Shown piece after piece: positions 42,901-55,430 of a stretch of 64,000 bases of DNA. The translations under genes and the position numbers were made by a program. The first letter of the stretch is position 1. Every line of letters begins with the position of its first letter. The notes under the pieces are model-generated. The model did no database searches, had not been told where the DNA came from, and was given only the letters and a program-made list of their open reading frames with translations. The stretch covers positions 200,074,001 through 200,138,000 of the forward strand of contig JBITNC010000001.1 of the NCBI GenBank assembly GCA_050084985.1. Direction: 5' to 3'. The stretch comes from Nageia nagi (taxonomy: Eukaryota > Pinophyta).

Positions 42901-45900
42901 AAGCTTGAAGAAGAGCCAATCTTCATGCGAAAGAAGTAAAATAAGTAGTGGTAAATTCACATACCAACTGTAACAGCCCTGGCTAAAGCACCCTAACTGG
43001 CAGCTCAAACTCGTGGGCTGTTTGGCAACTCAAATCAGTACTTGCTTTGGCCTATGAGGTAACGAGGTGTTCCTGAACAGGACTGCACCGGATCCTTGTC
43101 ACACTTGCCCATGGTCAATGGGACCACTCACTCTGAGTATGGTGATTTAAGACACAGTGTAAGAACCAGAAACCTGAGCAGTTTAAGCATGGTCTCAAAC
43201 ATACCCATGGTCTTCTGTTGGATCTACCTAGTCAATCACCTGACTGGTCCAGGAGGCATTTTTGCAGATTGGTACGCTTTTTTGGGTCAGAAAAATCATG
43301 TTGATTGGTTGCTTGTTTAAAAAAAGTAGGAGTTAATGATAAATGTGTGACAAATAGAAGTAGAACAGTATGCCGGACAATAGTTTGAAATTTTTGAAAT
43401 GACCTTCTATTTGTCCTTCTTGAAACAACTTCAGTTTGTGTCTTTGCATGACCAGCTGAGTACATTGCAGTTTATGAGTTAATGAACTATTCTATTGACA
43501 TTGTTGGACAGAATTTGTGAGATAAATACTGATGGTCTTACATCCGTTATGAAATGAACAGCCAAAATTATAACGTTCTATATTTGCCATGCAGGACGTG
43601 CAAAGCTACCTAATGACAATTATTCACTTCCCTGACAATTGTGTGGCTAAGAGCAAGAAACTAATGCAATGCATTTTAAATCACCAAGAAAAAAATGAGG
43701 AACAATGGACGGTCACATCTCATTTCTTTTCATTGTGTGTTTTGAGTTGATTTTATCTCATAAAGTAATACTCTCTTATGATCCAATGCCTGATTGTCTC
43801 GTTTTCCACGTTAAATAATATCAGTTTCTGTCAACATCATAGTGAAACTCAAATATTACCTATACTAGAACAAAGAGACAAAAAGATGGATGCACTTTTT
43901 ATAAGATGGAGGAGATACAACCGAAGAAACTTCTAGTTCAATGTTGAATCCTTGCTTTTCCATTGCTGTTCCTTGTGCTTTGTATCGTCAATATAATGTC
44001 TGTGCAGTTCTTATATTGAATAGTAGATCATATTCGCAACCTTTTGCAGTATTTCTGAATAAATGACTTGTTACGTTGGACACAAAAACTCAAGCTGAAA
44101 GTTGTAAAAAAGGTTTCTTTTCAGTGAGTAGAGGATTCGGCTTGAATAGTCTTCTTGACAAATAAAAAGCAATTTTACGTGACCAGCCTTTTTGACTAAC
44201 AAGCTGTACGCAGTATTTCGGTCTCATTATTAAAACCTCATTTGGATGTTGGTTAAATATAGATCTTTACCTGCTTTTCCAAGAAGAAACATGGATTTGA
44301 ATGCAAGTTACTTCTATGCATATGGACACTTGCAAATATAATTACTGTACCTGAAAAAAGATGCAGGTTAATTTATATCAATTCTAATCTAGAATTGATT
44401 CAAAAGATTATTATTTAGTTATAAAAATTATCCATTCTTATTGCGAGTTAAACATAATTATTTTATCATTGGCTGCATTTATTACACATTTGGCAATTGG
44501 CTTTTCAATGGGTGCTGCCCCAAACCTGTGTTGCTGGGATGCCCTAAAACTTTGTGATCTATCGAAAGAATTTTGCAGTGTAGTTTCACTGCATTTTCAG
44601 GGTAGCCTGCTACAAGAATTGAGTTTTTAGCCTATCTAGCAGCAGCCCCACTTTTTCAGTTGAAAGCATTTGGCTTGTAAGGACAAACTTTTTCAGTTCA
44701 TTGTACCAGGCAAGCAATTCTTGGCCAGCCATATCGAGCAAGCCGAATGACAAATCACAAATATTTACTTTTGTCTGTTTAATTTTTTTTAATGGATGTC
44801 TTCTACATGACTTCTTAGTCTTGATTTTTTCAACACCATGCCAAGAGACATTAGAATATGCATTGGATTATTTTGTTTATTTTTTGTTTTGTGTTTCTCT
44901 TTTAGTTTGTCATATGATGGGAGTTCCTTGTAAAGTTTAGCAATATGTATTTCTAGATGGGATTATAAACCTAAAACCAAAAGTCAAATAAATCTTCACA
45001 GGCTAATGATATGATTTGGAATGGTGATTTCCTTATGAAACCCATAAACTTTGCTAAGAACTTTAATTGGTTTACGTAGGAAGGGCAATTTTAGTTTTTT
45101 ATTATATATATATATATATTTATCTTATCATCCTATGGTGGCTTCTTATATAAATTGAATATAATTTATCATAGATTTCAATCATTGTAAATAAGAATGG
45201 AAATATTGACATCTTGTCCCAGTTCTGTTCATCTCCAACCATCTAGCTAAAGAAAAACATGTTCTGAAATTTATGAGTATGAAGTAAAAAGGTTATGCAT
45301 TTCATTTCATTTATGTTGTCTTTGACCATCTGTAACGATCTATTGGAACTGGTTTTTACATAATTCACATTGTATATAAAGAAACTTCTTTAGTTAAAAT
45401 ATCAGTTGAAATGATCAAGAATGAAGCAACCTCGAATTTAAAATTAGCAATTTTGATGAGATTGGTAAAACAAATTGTTTCCATAGGAGAAATTCAGACT
45501 TAAATCCCAACATTTTCTCATAGTTCGATAGTTCTATTCTCTTTGTGGGATTTTAGGTTGTGATATTTGAGATGACAAAAAAGAGTTAAAATAAATAATA
45601 TAAGAGATAAAAATGAATAAAAGCTTAGAGTCTTTAAACCAAAAAATTAGTAATTTGCACTTTATGAGATGTATATTAGATTTTAATCTTTCTTATTAGG
45701 TATTTGGAAATTACAAACTAAGAAAGTATACTTACGTTCATGGGAGACTAAGAGTTGTCTATGGTACATTTGTAATGGGCCAGTACGTAGCATGCATACC
45801 TCATAGTAGGAATAAAAAATGAGATACAAGTCGTAGGAGGATCAACACAATGACCAACTCAATCAACAACTGAGACATATTTATCTTGTATTTGTAGTAC

Positions 45901-46199
45901 TTAAATAAATATGTTGTATTTGTAATACTTAAATATATATGTTGTATTTGTAGTACCTACAATTGCATTTTAAAAACTTGAAATGATTTTATTTGGGTGA
46001 TTACTTTCCTTGTTTATAAAATAGCAATTTGTGCTTGTTCTTGGTTAATTTTAAGTGAAATCTTTTAATTTAGTATATTATCTTTATATGCATGTTGTTT
46101 TAAATAGGTTTATTTTAGGTGAATCAAAAGATAGATTTGAAAGTGCATAGAAAGCATTCCCAAATGCTCAATTTTATAATGAGGTATGTATCATTGATA
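42901..46199. other. Unassigned 3.3-kb stretch
   Basis: TGTAACAGCCCTGGC at 42971 resembles a gypsy LTR start but no matching end was found. 43000-43300 has normal base composition without a domain. The rest is AT-rich, with a short (AT)n run at 45101-45119. Nothing was recognised as coding. Confidence 0.35.
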
Positions 46200-48700
46200 G
46201 TTATTTACGAACTCTTAACATCTTTGTAGTCACCAAGATAGGGCATTCCCTCTCTTCAACATTTGTCAAAATTTTGTGTAAAATGTAGCCATACATAATT
46301 CTAAAGCATTGAAAGAAGCTTAAGCCATACCTTTTGAAATTTTTGCAACCTAGAATAATGAATTTTGGCAAAATGTTTAGTATTTTGGAACATTATCCCA
46401 ATATGCCTAATATTTTGGCACACCAGCCTAAGAAACTTAACATTCTAACAATGCCATCTTGAAATGTTGATGTTAGTCTTAGCTTTTATTACTTACAAGA
46501 TTGGTTGTTATAACTTGAGAATGTTCATGCCTCAATTTTAATATGTTTATTAAATCAAAATAATCTTTAGAATCATCTAGATATATCATTTTATTATAGT
46601 TAGGGTTTGTCTTTCAAGATCATAAGTTTTTTGTTTGATATTAGGTAAATTGAAGGAGTTTATTAGAGAGGGACTTAAAACCTATTTTTACAAAGATATT
46701 TTTAATAATTTTCTACAATAAAAAACTATAGATAATTGGATTCAAAATTGAAGTTACAATTCAACTTGGCCTATTCATTTCTTTGCCCTAACATAATCCT
46801 CTAATTGTAGATTTCACTAGTTGCTTTTCTGTCTTTAAGATTCTTGGTGGTGGTGTTGGAGTGCTTTTTAGTTGTAGATGTCTTTGATCCTTTTCATATC
46901 AATGATTGTACCTTCTTTGTTAATATAATGACTTAACAATTTTCCTTGAGAAACTCCAAACATAGTGCTTTTTAGGATTTAAAGAAATGCCATATTACGT
47001 ACATATAAAAAAAAACTTATTTTAAATTATTAGACTAATCCATTTTGTATTTTGAGAATACAATCATATTGTCTAAGTAAATTGTTATGATGGAATTAAT
47101 GATATCTCAAAAAGCATAATCCATTGCCTATTAGAATGTTGCTTTTGCATTTGCGAGTCCAAATGATATTCATTTCTATGTAAAGGTTCTCAAAGGAGTG
47201 TTGAAGGCCATTTTAGCTTGATCTTTCTCATCAACTAAAATTTTATTATATCTACAAACTCCATCTATAAAAGACATCATTTTATATCAATTTCTAATTT
47301 GAAGCATTATATGCGTAAAATTTAAGGGGATATCTTTGATTGTGGCTAATTGTAAATTTTGAAAATTGATACAAATATGTATATCATCATTCTTTTTCTT
47401 GAACGAAACACTATTAGTGAGCCGTGAGCTATGTTGGATTAAGAAACTTACTACGCATTGTTTATTTTGTTAGCTTCTTTCTTGATTAGGTTTTTGATTT
47501 TTTGAGTGAATATCCTCCATTTCTATCTAAATTGATTTGTTCATTCTTTCAAAGGAATAGTATGTTTGAAGATGTCTAGATTATAACCTTTTAAGTCTTT
47601 GTAAGACCAAGCAAAGATGTCTATAAATTCTTTAAAGAGTTCTACAAATTTTAGTTATTGTTCTTATATACATTGTTTAACAAAAAGTAATGGTTTAACG
47701 TTGTTACCTATACCAATAATTATCTTTATAGTTTCTACCTTTCGCAAAGTTTTTTTCATCTCTCTTTCTTTTAGATACTATGTATGTTGATCACACAATT
47801 ATTTCAAGAAATTTATTCTAGGTGAAATGTGGTTATTTGATAAATTAATAACTTCATCATCATCTACTTCCAAATTGTTATTATCATAAGATCAATTTCT
47901 AGATTCTTCTTCATATTTTATAAAGGTCATGTAATTTAAAATTTAAACACTTGCCAGTGATTAATATTATCTAGTTAATTTAGTTTATGTAATTTTTTTT
48001 TTTTTTGGGTTGTAAAAATGGATTTGATTGCATAAGAGATGGAAATACTACAAGTGAATCAACCAACGGATTTTTATGTGGTAATATGGGAGAAATATTA
48101 AAATATTCCAAGTACTCAATAAAATCCTAGGTGAGATTCTTATATTATTTTTAATATTATATATTTGGTTTGGAATTTTTTAGTAATGTTTCTAATAAGC
48201 ATTTCTACATCATTAAAACATTGAATATTTTTTTATTCTTTTTTCTCATGCCAATTCAAGACTTAGATATAAATCTTTTTATTTAACTACATTATTCATA
48301 CAACCAAAGTCCACTATGAATCAATAAGTACTATGCACTCCCCAAGGTGTTAAAATTATGATTAAAGATCATGATAATTCTTTGCAATACTTCCCTAAAA
48401 ATATATCTACTAGATTTCATTCGTATAGATATTTGTATTTTCTAGCCTTGGAGGTTTATCCTTGTCTTTTTCTATTTTAATGGTTTTGGTTTTAAAAAGG
48501 TCTATACTTGATTATGAATGTTAAGGATGTTTAATGAGTTATTTCTTTTATTACTTGATTTTGTTTTGGGAGATTTAAGATCCATAATGTTCACTCATTT
48601 TGAGTTCATGTTTAAGATTAATTAATTGATCTCCCATAGGGGTTTATGCTTGGGATAAATCCTTTACAAGTAAGCCCCCTCAATTTTTAATGTAATACAT
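46200..48700 (-). mobile_element. Ty3/gypsy pol relic, minus strand
   Basis: Minus-strand fragments in order: FKEFIDIFAWSYKDLKGYN (about 47640-47580), INFQNLQLATIKDIPL and MMSFIDGVCRYNKI (about 47380-47250), FGLANAKATF and MDYAF*DIINSIITIYLDNM (about 47180-47068), with decayed sequence on both sides. The flanks have no recognisable LTRs. Confidence 0.65.
46900..47700 (-). pseudogene. Gypsy reverse transcriptase core, decayed
   Basis: The motifs correspond to FAWSYxDLKG, the DYRxLN region, FLDGYSGYNQI, MPFGLxNAPATFQ and the catalytic Y-x-DD. Here the last reads YLDNM (47068-47079), with the second catalytic Asp changed to Asn. At least ten stops occur. The lineage within gypsy is not clear, though FAWSYKDL resembles Tat/Athila-type sequences and the Tat element in this window. 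Confidence 0.7.
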
Positions 48701-49732
48701 ATCCAAAAGACATTCATATATCATTGGTATATCTATATGATCCAAAATGGATCATGTGATTAATACCAAATATCATGAGAGTGAGGATTTGATGAATTCT
48801 CATGCTTGGGTGGTGTTTGAAGCATTTTCTTAATGTTCTTGTAGAGTTGTCATATCTAGAACTTGTCATAAAAATAGATCAGTCATATTTGGGAAGATAT
48901 AGCTTTTAATAGAGACATTCAATTGAGTTGATTCTTTTTATATTGGATGGTCATCAAAGATACCTTTCCAATGACTATACACATGCCTACCTTTGTTGAA
49001 GATTTGACCTTCATATGAATTGTTTTCATGCGAACTATCCTTATCCAAAACACTACAGGAAGGGCATCCACATCGTGTTGAGTCAAAATAAAGCATCCAT
49101 GCCATTGGAACAGTGAACCTTGGGGCAAGTGAAGCATCACGAACACTTCATGGAGGTAAATGAAGCGAAATATCATAAAAAAGCAAACAAACATGTTTGG
49201 CAACAAAAAACGAATCCTTAAGGATCATTTGGAAAAAGAAAAACAAGAGAGAAAAGAAGAGAGGAAGTGAAGGAAAAAGAGTGGAGCCATTATTGTGGCT
49301 GGTTACTACCACATGTAGAGCAGACCAGACCATGAATGATTTATAGTTTTAGTCATATACTTCTTTTCTTTTCCATATTGATTATTGTAAGTTGTAGAAT
49401 GAACATCATAATCATTCTATGCTTTTATGTTTGTTGCTAGTTGGATGGACAACATCATAGCCAAATAATTAGTATGCAATGTGAGAACCTTGGCATAGGG
49501 TGGAAAATATCATATTCATTCTATGCTATATATTTATTCTTGTATTCTTGATGTATCGTCCTGATCATACAGTGTTGTAGCATGAGTACTATTGTGTGGT
49601 ATCATGTTGTATTTTATGGTTAATATAGCATGTGTTTTAGTACATGTTTGTAATGCAAATGAAGAGGAAATTTTTTATATTATCTAACAAGAATGATCTC
49701 ATAAGCTTGTACAAGTATTTCAGTGTAATGTC
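48701..49732. other. Unassigned AT-rich stretch
   Basis: No coding or element ends recognised. CATTCTATGCT recurs at about 49415 and 49520, a weak local repeat. Confidence 0.35.
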
Positions 49733-51205
49733 CCCATTTTTTAAAGTGTTTTCCCTATTTCACCTTTGATAAATGGGAACATTGATTTAGGAGTGTTTTA
49801 ATCCATTTTTGTATAATTTGGTCAAAACAATGTAAATTCCACTTAAAGATTTAATAAAGCTCTAATTATGTAATAAATGGTCCATTTATTTATTTATTTT
49901 TATTTAGTTAATTGATAAAATGCTAATAATATTGTATTTGGGATACTAAGGCAATTATAATTGTAAATGCAATATTAGTCTCATTAAATAAGGCATTGAA
50001 TATTTTAACCTCAATGATTGTAATATTGACATTAAATGTATCTTTAGTCATTAGTTTTCCCTTCTTCAAGTTAGAGCATCCCCTTAGGTGATTGCACTAA
50101 GTATGAGGTCATTTGGAGCTCTAAGGATGGACATGACCATTCGAACTAGGTGTTGGCAATCTTGAGGTAAGTAGACAACCCTAGAGCATGGATGTTGGGC
50201 ATGGGAGCATCCCAAGACCTCACGTTGACCTTCCTAGGAACATGGATCGATGGCACTGATCATGAGATGCTTCGTTATCATTCACTTTTGGATGTTGGCA
50301 TTCTTGGCACTTCCCATCTTGGACATTACATACATGAGCACATAGATCACATCTGTCCACCTTCGAATCATCTCAATGCAAGATTAGAAGATGATCATCT
50401 TCACTTACAAAAGGAAGACTCATAGCCATTATGAGATATGTTAGATTTGATATTAAACCTTTTTATTTCAGATTGAGTGAAGAATCTATCTTTGCCACTT
50501 ATGGGGCAACCTACATTTGACATATCAAGGGGATAGGAGGCTACCCTTGAAATTACTCTATCCATATTGAGAGGAATGTTGTTGGTTCCATCACAATTGC
50601 TGCAAAGGAGACTTGATATTTCCTTACTACTTTTGGGATTGGTGAGGCCTTGGAACCATCTAAAATAACCCTATAGGAAATAGTCATGGTACAAACTTCG
50701 TAGATTGATAAAAATATTATAATTGTGCTCTATCATTTCTTTATCAATACAATTACTTTTTGTTATCGAAATATTGGTATTTGTCTCTCTATGCTTGGAC
50801 ATTGGATTTGGAAGCATCTCTACATTATTGAATTACTATTTTTCCTTCTTGGTTGCAACACTTGATCTAGAGTGGTATTTTCATTATTCAATTCTCGTTT
50901 TAGCTCTCCAACTAGGATGTTGGGTTTATAGATGTATTTTGTATTTTTAATTTATCATTTTTCTCCCTAACCGAGTCATTGGAATACTAGAGAGATTGCA
51001 TGTTCGATTTGTGTGATTGTTAAGCATAATTGGACATTGGGGTATTATGAGTATTTTTGGATTATCATTGTTAAATTTGTCTTTCCTAGCAAGTCATTTG
51101 AATATTGGTGCATGTTTGAGCTTATTTTTCCTAGTTTGGAAGCTTAAAGCCAAATGTCCCTCTCCTAGGGCATGTTTGAGGAGTGAGCCTTAGAATGATT
51201 CATCA
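49733..51205 (+). repeat. 5' LTR, about 1.47 kb, of an LTR retrotransposon
   Basis: Starts TGTAATGTCCCCATTTTT and ends near CATCA, three bases before a perfect initiator-Met primer site. The start resembles the minus-strand start of the solo LTR at 40293. No second LTR is seen downstream, so the element is truncated. The exact 3' end is uncertain by a few bases. Confidence 0.65.
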
Positions 51206-51208
51206 TAG

Positions 51209-51220
51209 TGGTATCAGAGC
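51209..51220 (+). promoter_or_regulatory. Primer binding site, initiator-Met (TGGTATCAGAGC)
   Basis: Exact match to the common plant retrotransposon site. Confidence 0.85.
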
Positions 51221-51251
51221 CTTGATTCTGCCATCTGATTGGGAATCAAGG
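51220..51251 (+). promoter_or_regulatory. Hairpin immediately after the primer site
   Basis: CCTTGATTC (51220-51228) and GAATCAAGG (51243-51251) form a perfect 9-bp stem with a 14-nt loop, its first base overlapping the primer site. Such leader structures can take part in primer placement, dimerisation or packaging. Confidence 0.5.
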
Positions 51252-51779
51252 GCATCATTAATGGAGGGTTTCAAGTTGAAGTTGAAGAGAGTTTGAAGAT
51301 TGGGATACCCACATTACCGTGATATCACACATGGAAGATTTGCTGAAGTGAAGTTAGAGATCTTGCCTTTGCTATTGGGTAAGAGTTGAGGAGTTGCTAC
51401 TGAAGAAGACTTATTGTGATATTTTGTTGCATCATAATACTCATAGTGCTATTCATGGAGAATTCTTGCTATCCTTTTAAGGAGTGTAGTTGACCTAGCA
51501 TCACATTAAACATTTCAAGGGAGTTTCCAAAGGATCAGCACATTTGGAGCAAGTCATTGGGGATGTTGAAGCCCTATCTCATCCTCTTGGAAAGTTGTTG
51601 GGCATCTCTTGGCTTTAATTTTGAATTTTGAAGCTTTAAGAAGGTTCATCCAACTTGAAAAGGTACATTTTCAAAAAAATTGCATCTTTTATTTCAAGTT
51701 GAAGTTCATTTTTTTATTGATTTTTAAGTTTGAGGAAGAAATTAGGGTTTTCTAAAGAGTCCAAGCTGATATGGATCTA

Positions 51780-52545
51780 GATGTTGGTGTTTTGGGAGCT
51801 ATTTTATAGGTCATTCAGCATTTTAAGGATCTTATAGGGAGGAAATTGGTATTTTGAGGGCATTTTGGTGGCTAGACTTGCATTTTTGGGTCACTAGAGG
51901 CTGAACGCTACACCACTAAGAGTATTTTTGAGCTTAGTTCTACATTTTGAGCTCTTTGGGAGGTAGACATTGGTGATTTGAGTGCTTTTCAAAGGTTGTT
52001 TCTACATTTTGAGCCCACCTAAAGGATGATGTTGGCCAATTAGGAGAATTTTGATACTTCTATTACATTTTAGGATAATTTCTAGGTGGACATTGGTATA
52101 TTAGAGGCATTTTAAGGTGTATCCTACTTTTTGAGACCACTTGAGGCCAAACATTGGCATATTGTAACTATTTCAAAGGATATTTCTACATTTTAAGGAT
52201 CCCTTAAGCCAGAAGTTAGTAGTTTGAGGGCATTCTTGAAGATTAATTTGCATTTTGGAGCTATTATGAAGTGGACATTGACATACTAAGGAGGATTTTT
52301 GATCTTGAGCTACATTTCAGGATCATTCTCAAGCAAACATGGCAAACTAAGACATGTTTTAGAGTTAGATTAGCTTTCTAAAGATATTCTAGGTCAAACA
52401 TTGGGATTCTAGAAGAGTTTTTAGACTCTTTGTTGCATTTCAAAGTCACTAGAGGGTAATGTTGAGCTATTGGAATATTTTTCAAAACCTTTACCACATT
52501 TTGGAGACACCTGAAGTGGGAGGTTGGCTTGTTGAGGCCAATTAA
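51780..52545. repeat. ~62-bp degenerate minisatellite, about 13 units
   Basis: A phrase like GGACATTGGTATATTGAGGC, then a T-rich spacer, then CTACATTTTGAGG and CACTTGAGG recurs with starts near 51783, 51847, 51905, 51966, 52030, 52088, 52153, 52211, 52272, 52332, 52395, 52458 and 52520, spacing 58-65 bp. Units are well diverged, so the array is old. It lies in the leader between the primer site (51209) and coding-like sequence at 53028. Confidence 0.75.
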
Positions 52546-53027
52546 GTATTTAAGTAACATCATAAGTGTGATTACTTGTAAGTATTAACTCATTTTCTTT
52601 ATGGAAGATAACTATTGATAATTGTATGGTAAATTTAGAGTTATGAGTTACTACAGGGAGGTCATTGGAAAATAGGAGAGTTAATTTGCTGATATTGACT
52701 AAATTTCACGATGGTATATGTACCATGGAAGCTTGAAGAGATATTAGAGTTATTTTACTAATGTGATCATAATTTAAGGTTGGAAGTGAGACATTGGTAG
52801 TGTAAGAAGCTTTATTTTCTATAATCTTGCAAAAATTCATCCCTTGAAGGTTGAACAATTGGTATTTTGGCCAAATTTTAAAATTTGGAACTAGCTTTGC
52901 ATTATTTAGCTTTGAGTAATTTTCTTATCTCTTTCCATCATGGTAGGAATAACATTCTAGGTTTAAGTAATTTGATTAATTTACATTTTTATTTTCTGGT
53001 AAAAGAGAAAAGAGGGATTTTAAAATG

Positions 53028-53836
53028 GCAGATGATTTGGATGATATACTAGTAGCATATTGTAATCGATTTGAAATATTTGAGGGATATATTTCCTTTG
53101 ATGAATACTTGAACCACATATTTAAAATAAATTATGGGAGTAATGCTATTACCCAGGTAAGAAAGAATTACATAGAAAGGAATGAGAAATGATGATACCT
53201 TTCCTAAACAAAGTTTCATCCATGAGGTATGTACTGAAAACAAAGATGTTGCTCATGAGCATGATAAAGACATCTCAATGAACAAAGATCCTAAGTATGA
53301 AGACTTCCAAATAGTATAAGAACATGATAAAGAAGGAAAAGATAAATGGAAGGAAAATGATCTTGTTATTATAAGGGAAGATGGTTACTGCATACACAAG
53401 GTTTATAATAGGAAGATTGAAGGAGCTACTCATGATTTTGATAAGGGCATACAAGAAGGAAGGAATAAAAGGATCATCCAATTCATAGGGATCATTCATG
53501 TACTTGAAGAGGTTCCTAAAGTTGATACTACAGTCAAACAACATGAATAATGTTTAGAATACCTACATGATCTCTTTGAAAGGGATATTAGTGATGGAGG
53601 ATAAGAGAATGATATGCTATAAGAGGAAACATAAAAAAGAGAAGCAATTATTGATAGGACTATTGAAGAAAAATCAGAAGGTGGCATAAAAATAATCCAA
53701 AAAAAGAAAGACAATGAAGAAAAGCATGCTAATATATGTGAGGTACTAGAAAAGAAAAATGAGGAAAGGGAGCAGCTTGAATTCAGTCATCTCAAGGCCC
53801 AATATCATAACACCATAGTTGAGAATGCAAGGTTTC
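53028..53836 (+). pseudogene. Coding-like remnant, possibly retrotransposon gag
   Basis: From ATG at 53028 the frame reads MADDLDDILVAYCNRFEIFE, GYISFDEYLNHIFKINYGS, then shifts. Farther on, strongly charged protein-like sequence (DKEGKDKWKENDLVIIREDG, IIDRTIEEKSEGG, IIQKKKDNEEKHANICEVLE) runs to 53830 with about seven stops. High Lys/Glu content and purine bias mark it as decayed coding. Its position after an LTR, primer site and leader suggests gag, but no zinc knuckle or known domain is visible. It ends where the next LTR begins. Confidence 0.4.
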
Positions 53837-54557
53837 TATTAACATCTAAAAGTGAATTTTGATTTAACTAAAATACATTTTTAGATATTTGAAATAATTT
53901 ATTTAATTTATTAAATAAATTCTCTTTTCCATGTGCACTTTTATCTACCTTTATGTTTGTGGTAATAGGTCAACTTGACATCACAATAAGCCTAAGGAGG
54001 AGCCTTAGCACTAGACCTTTTGCCTATACAGGTGGAGGGGTTGTGCATGATTAAAGATATGACATGACATGACATAATCTAAAATCCTTGATAGGTGGAA
54101 ATACACTTATGCCAATCTTGATCAATGTTTCTAAATTCCACCTATCATATTTAGATTTTGTTATACTTTGAGCTCTGCATTCTTGAGGTCTTCCATCCCT
54201 TCACGATCAAGATTTGACACATCGAAGGTAGGTCGATGACATTGAGCTTGAAGGTAAGGTATTTTGGAAAGATAGCTAAGTGATGTTGTGTTTTTGGCAC
54301 CATCGTTGGGTTGAGGTTGGATTTATGGATTTGTATTTTAGAGAAGCTCATTGTTCATCCTCTCTTGATTGAATTTCATCTCCATTCATTGTCATAGGTA
54401 AAGTACATGTTTGTATCTTTTGTTAATCCAATTTCATAGGTCAAGGTAAAGTTGATATTTGTCATCTTTAATTTACTCAATTTCTTATTATTTTAGTTAG
54501 TTAAGGAATTTAATTATTCTATAAATAAGTACGATAATTTTTATTTTAGTTATAACA
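53837..54557 (+). repeat. Diverged LTR related to the Tat element LTR
   Basis: It starts TATTAACATCTAAAAGTGAA, resembling TGTTAACACATAAAATTTGA, and ends TTTTTATTTTAGTTATAACA, resembling TTTTTACTTATAAACA. The primer site, two-base spacer and leader hairpin after it also correspond. About 720 bp versus 869 bp. The first TG has mutated to TA. It cuts off the coding remnant to its left. Confidence 0.55.
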
Positions 54558-54559
54558 AT

Positions 54560-54572
54560 TGGTGAACTCAAC
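54560..54572 (+). promoter_or_regulatory. Primer binding site of the diverged Tat relative (TGGTGAACTCAAC)
   Basis: Matches the site at 9400 (TGGTGAACCCGAC) at 11 of 13 positions with the same two-base gap to the LTR. Both changes are C to T or G to A type. Confidence 0.65.
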
Positions 54573-54610
54573 TTCTTTTTGATACATCATTTTATCCTTC
54601 ACTAGTTGCA

Positions 54611-54630
54611 CCAAAACACTAGGGTTTTGG
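54611..54630 (+). promoter_or_regulatory. Leader hairpin, relative of that at 9432
   Basis: CCAAAACAC and GGGTTTTGG pair around TA with one A-G mismatch. The second base pair is C-G here and T-A in the other element. Confidence 0.45.
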
Positions 54631-54664
54631 ATATGACTAATCTTGTATTTCAAGTATTTTAGAA

Positions 54665-54870
54665 ATGGAACTTGCTTAATTTCTAGCAATGGTCAATAGC
54701 TTTGATGAGGCCACCAAAGAAAATCTCAAGAAGATGCTTTATGGAAATAAAGAAAGAAGTGAAGCCTCTAACATTGGGGGCAATAATTGATCCATTGGAG
54801 GTGCTCCACCCATGACTAGGGATTTGAATCCATTATACACTACTACATTTTGTGCATTTTGCATCATACA
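54665..54870 (+). pseudogene. Gag N-terminal fragment of the Tat relative
   Basis: ATG at 54665 opens MELA-stop-FLAMVNSFDEATKE, then NLKKMLYGNKERSEASNIGG, similar in position and character to MDQLKLFLHSLSRRDLDELL of the intact element. It ends within about 200 bp as the sequence passes into the repeat field. Confidence 0.4.
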
Positions 54871-54994
54871 ATGCATCAAGGTGTAGAGTATTTTTTTTCT
54901 TTTTTTTGGTCTCTACTTGACACCTCATTTGATGCTAAGGGTACTGTCAACCCATGCGTCAAGTCAATTTCTCCTTTCATCAATCAAAATGTCA

Positions 54995-55412
54995 AGATTT
55001 TGACTCATTAAGAGTCATATATTTGACTCATAAAATGTTATACATTTTGACTCTTAAAGTGTCATAAATTTGAGGCATAAAGCATCATGAATTTGACTCA
55101 TAAAACATCATAAATTTGACTCATAAAACATCATAAATTTGACTAAAAAAATGTCATAAATTTAACTCAAAAAATGTCATAAATTTGACTCATAAAATGT
55201 CAATAGTTTAACTCATAAAACATCAATAGTTTGACTCATAAAACATCAATAGTTTGACTCATAAAATGTTAACATTTTGACTCATAAAACATCAATAGTT
55301 TGACTCATAAAGTGTTAATATTTTGACTGATAAAATGTCAATAGTTTGACTCATAAAACATTAATAGTTTTACTCATAAAATGTCAATAGCTTGACTCAT
55401 AAAATGTCAAAT
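54995..55412. repeat. 23-bp array of TTTGACTCATAAAATGTCAA type, ~18 units
   Basis: The unit TTTGACTCATAAAA is followed by either TGTCAATAG, CATCAATAG or TGTCATAAA. Spacing is 23-24 bp. About eleven units keep an exact TGACTCA core; others read TAACTCA, TTACTCA, TGACTGA or TGACTCT. The right end passes directly into the telomere-like block at 55431. Confidence 0.9.
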
Positions 55413-55430
55413 TTTATTTCGTAATTAAAT

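Noticed and set aside
42971-43320. Possible gypsy solo LTR starting TGTAACAGCCC, or a host exon with a 74-codon frame
   Set aside because: No matching LTR end, target duplication or protein domain could be found.
54995-55412. CRISPR-like regular repeat array
   Set aside because: Units are 23-24 bp head-to-tail with no unique spacers, in a plant nuclear context.
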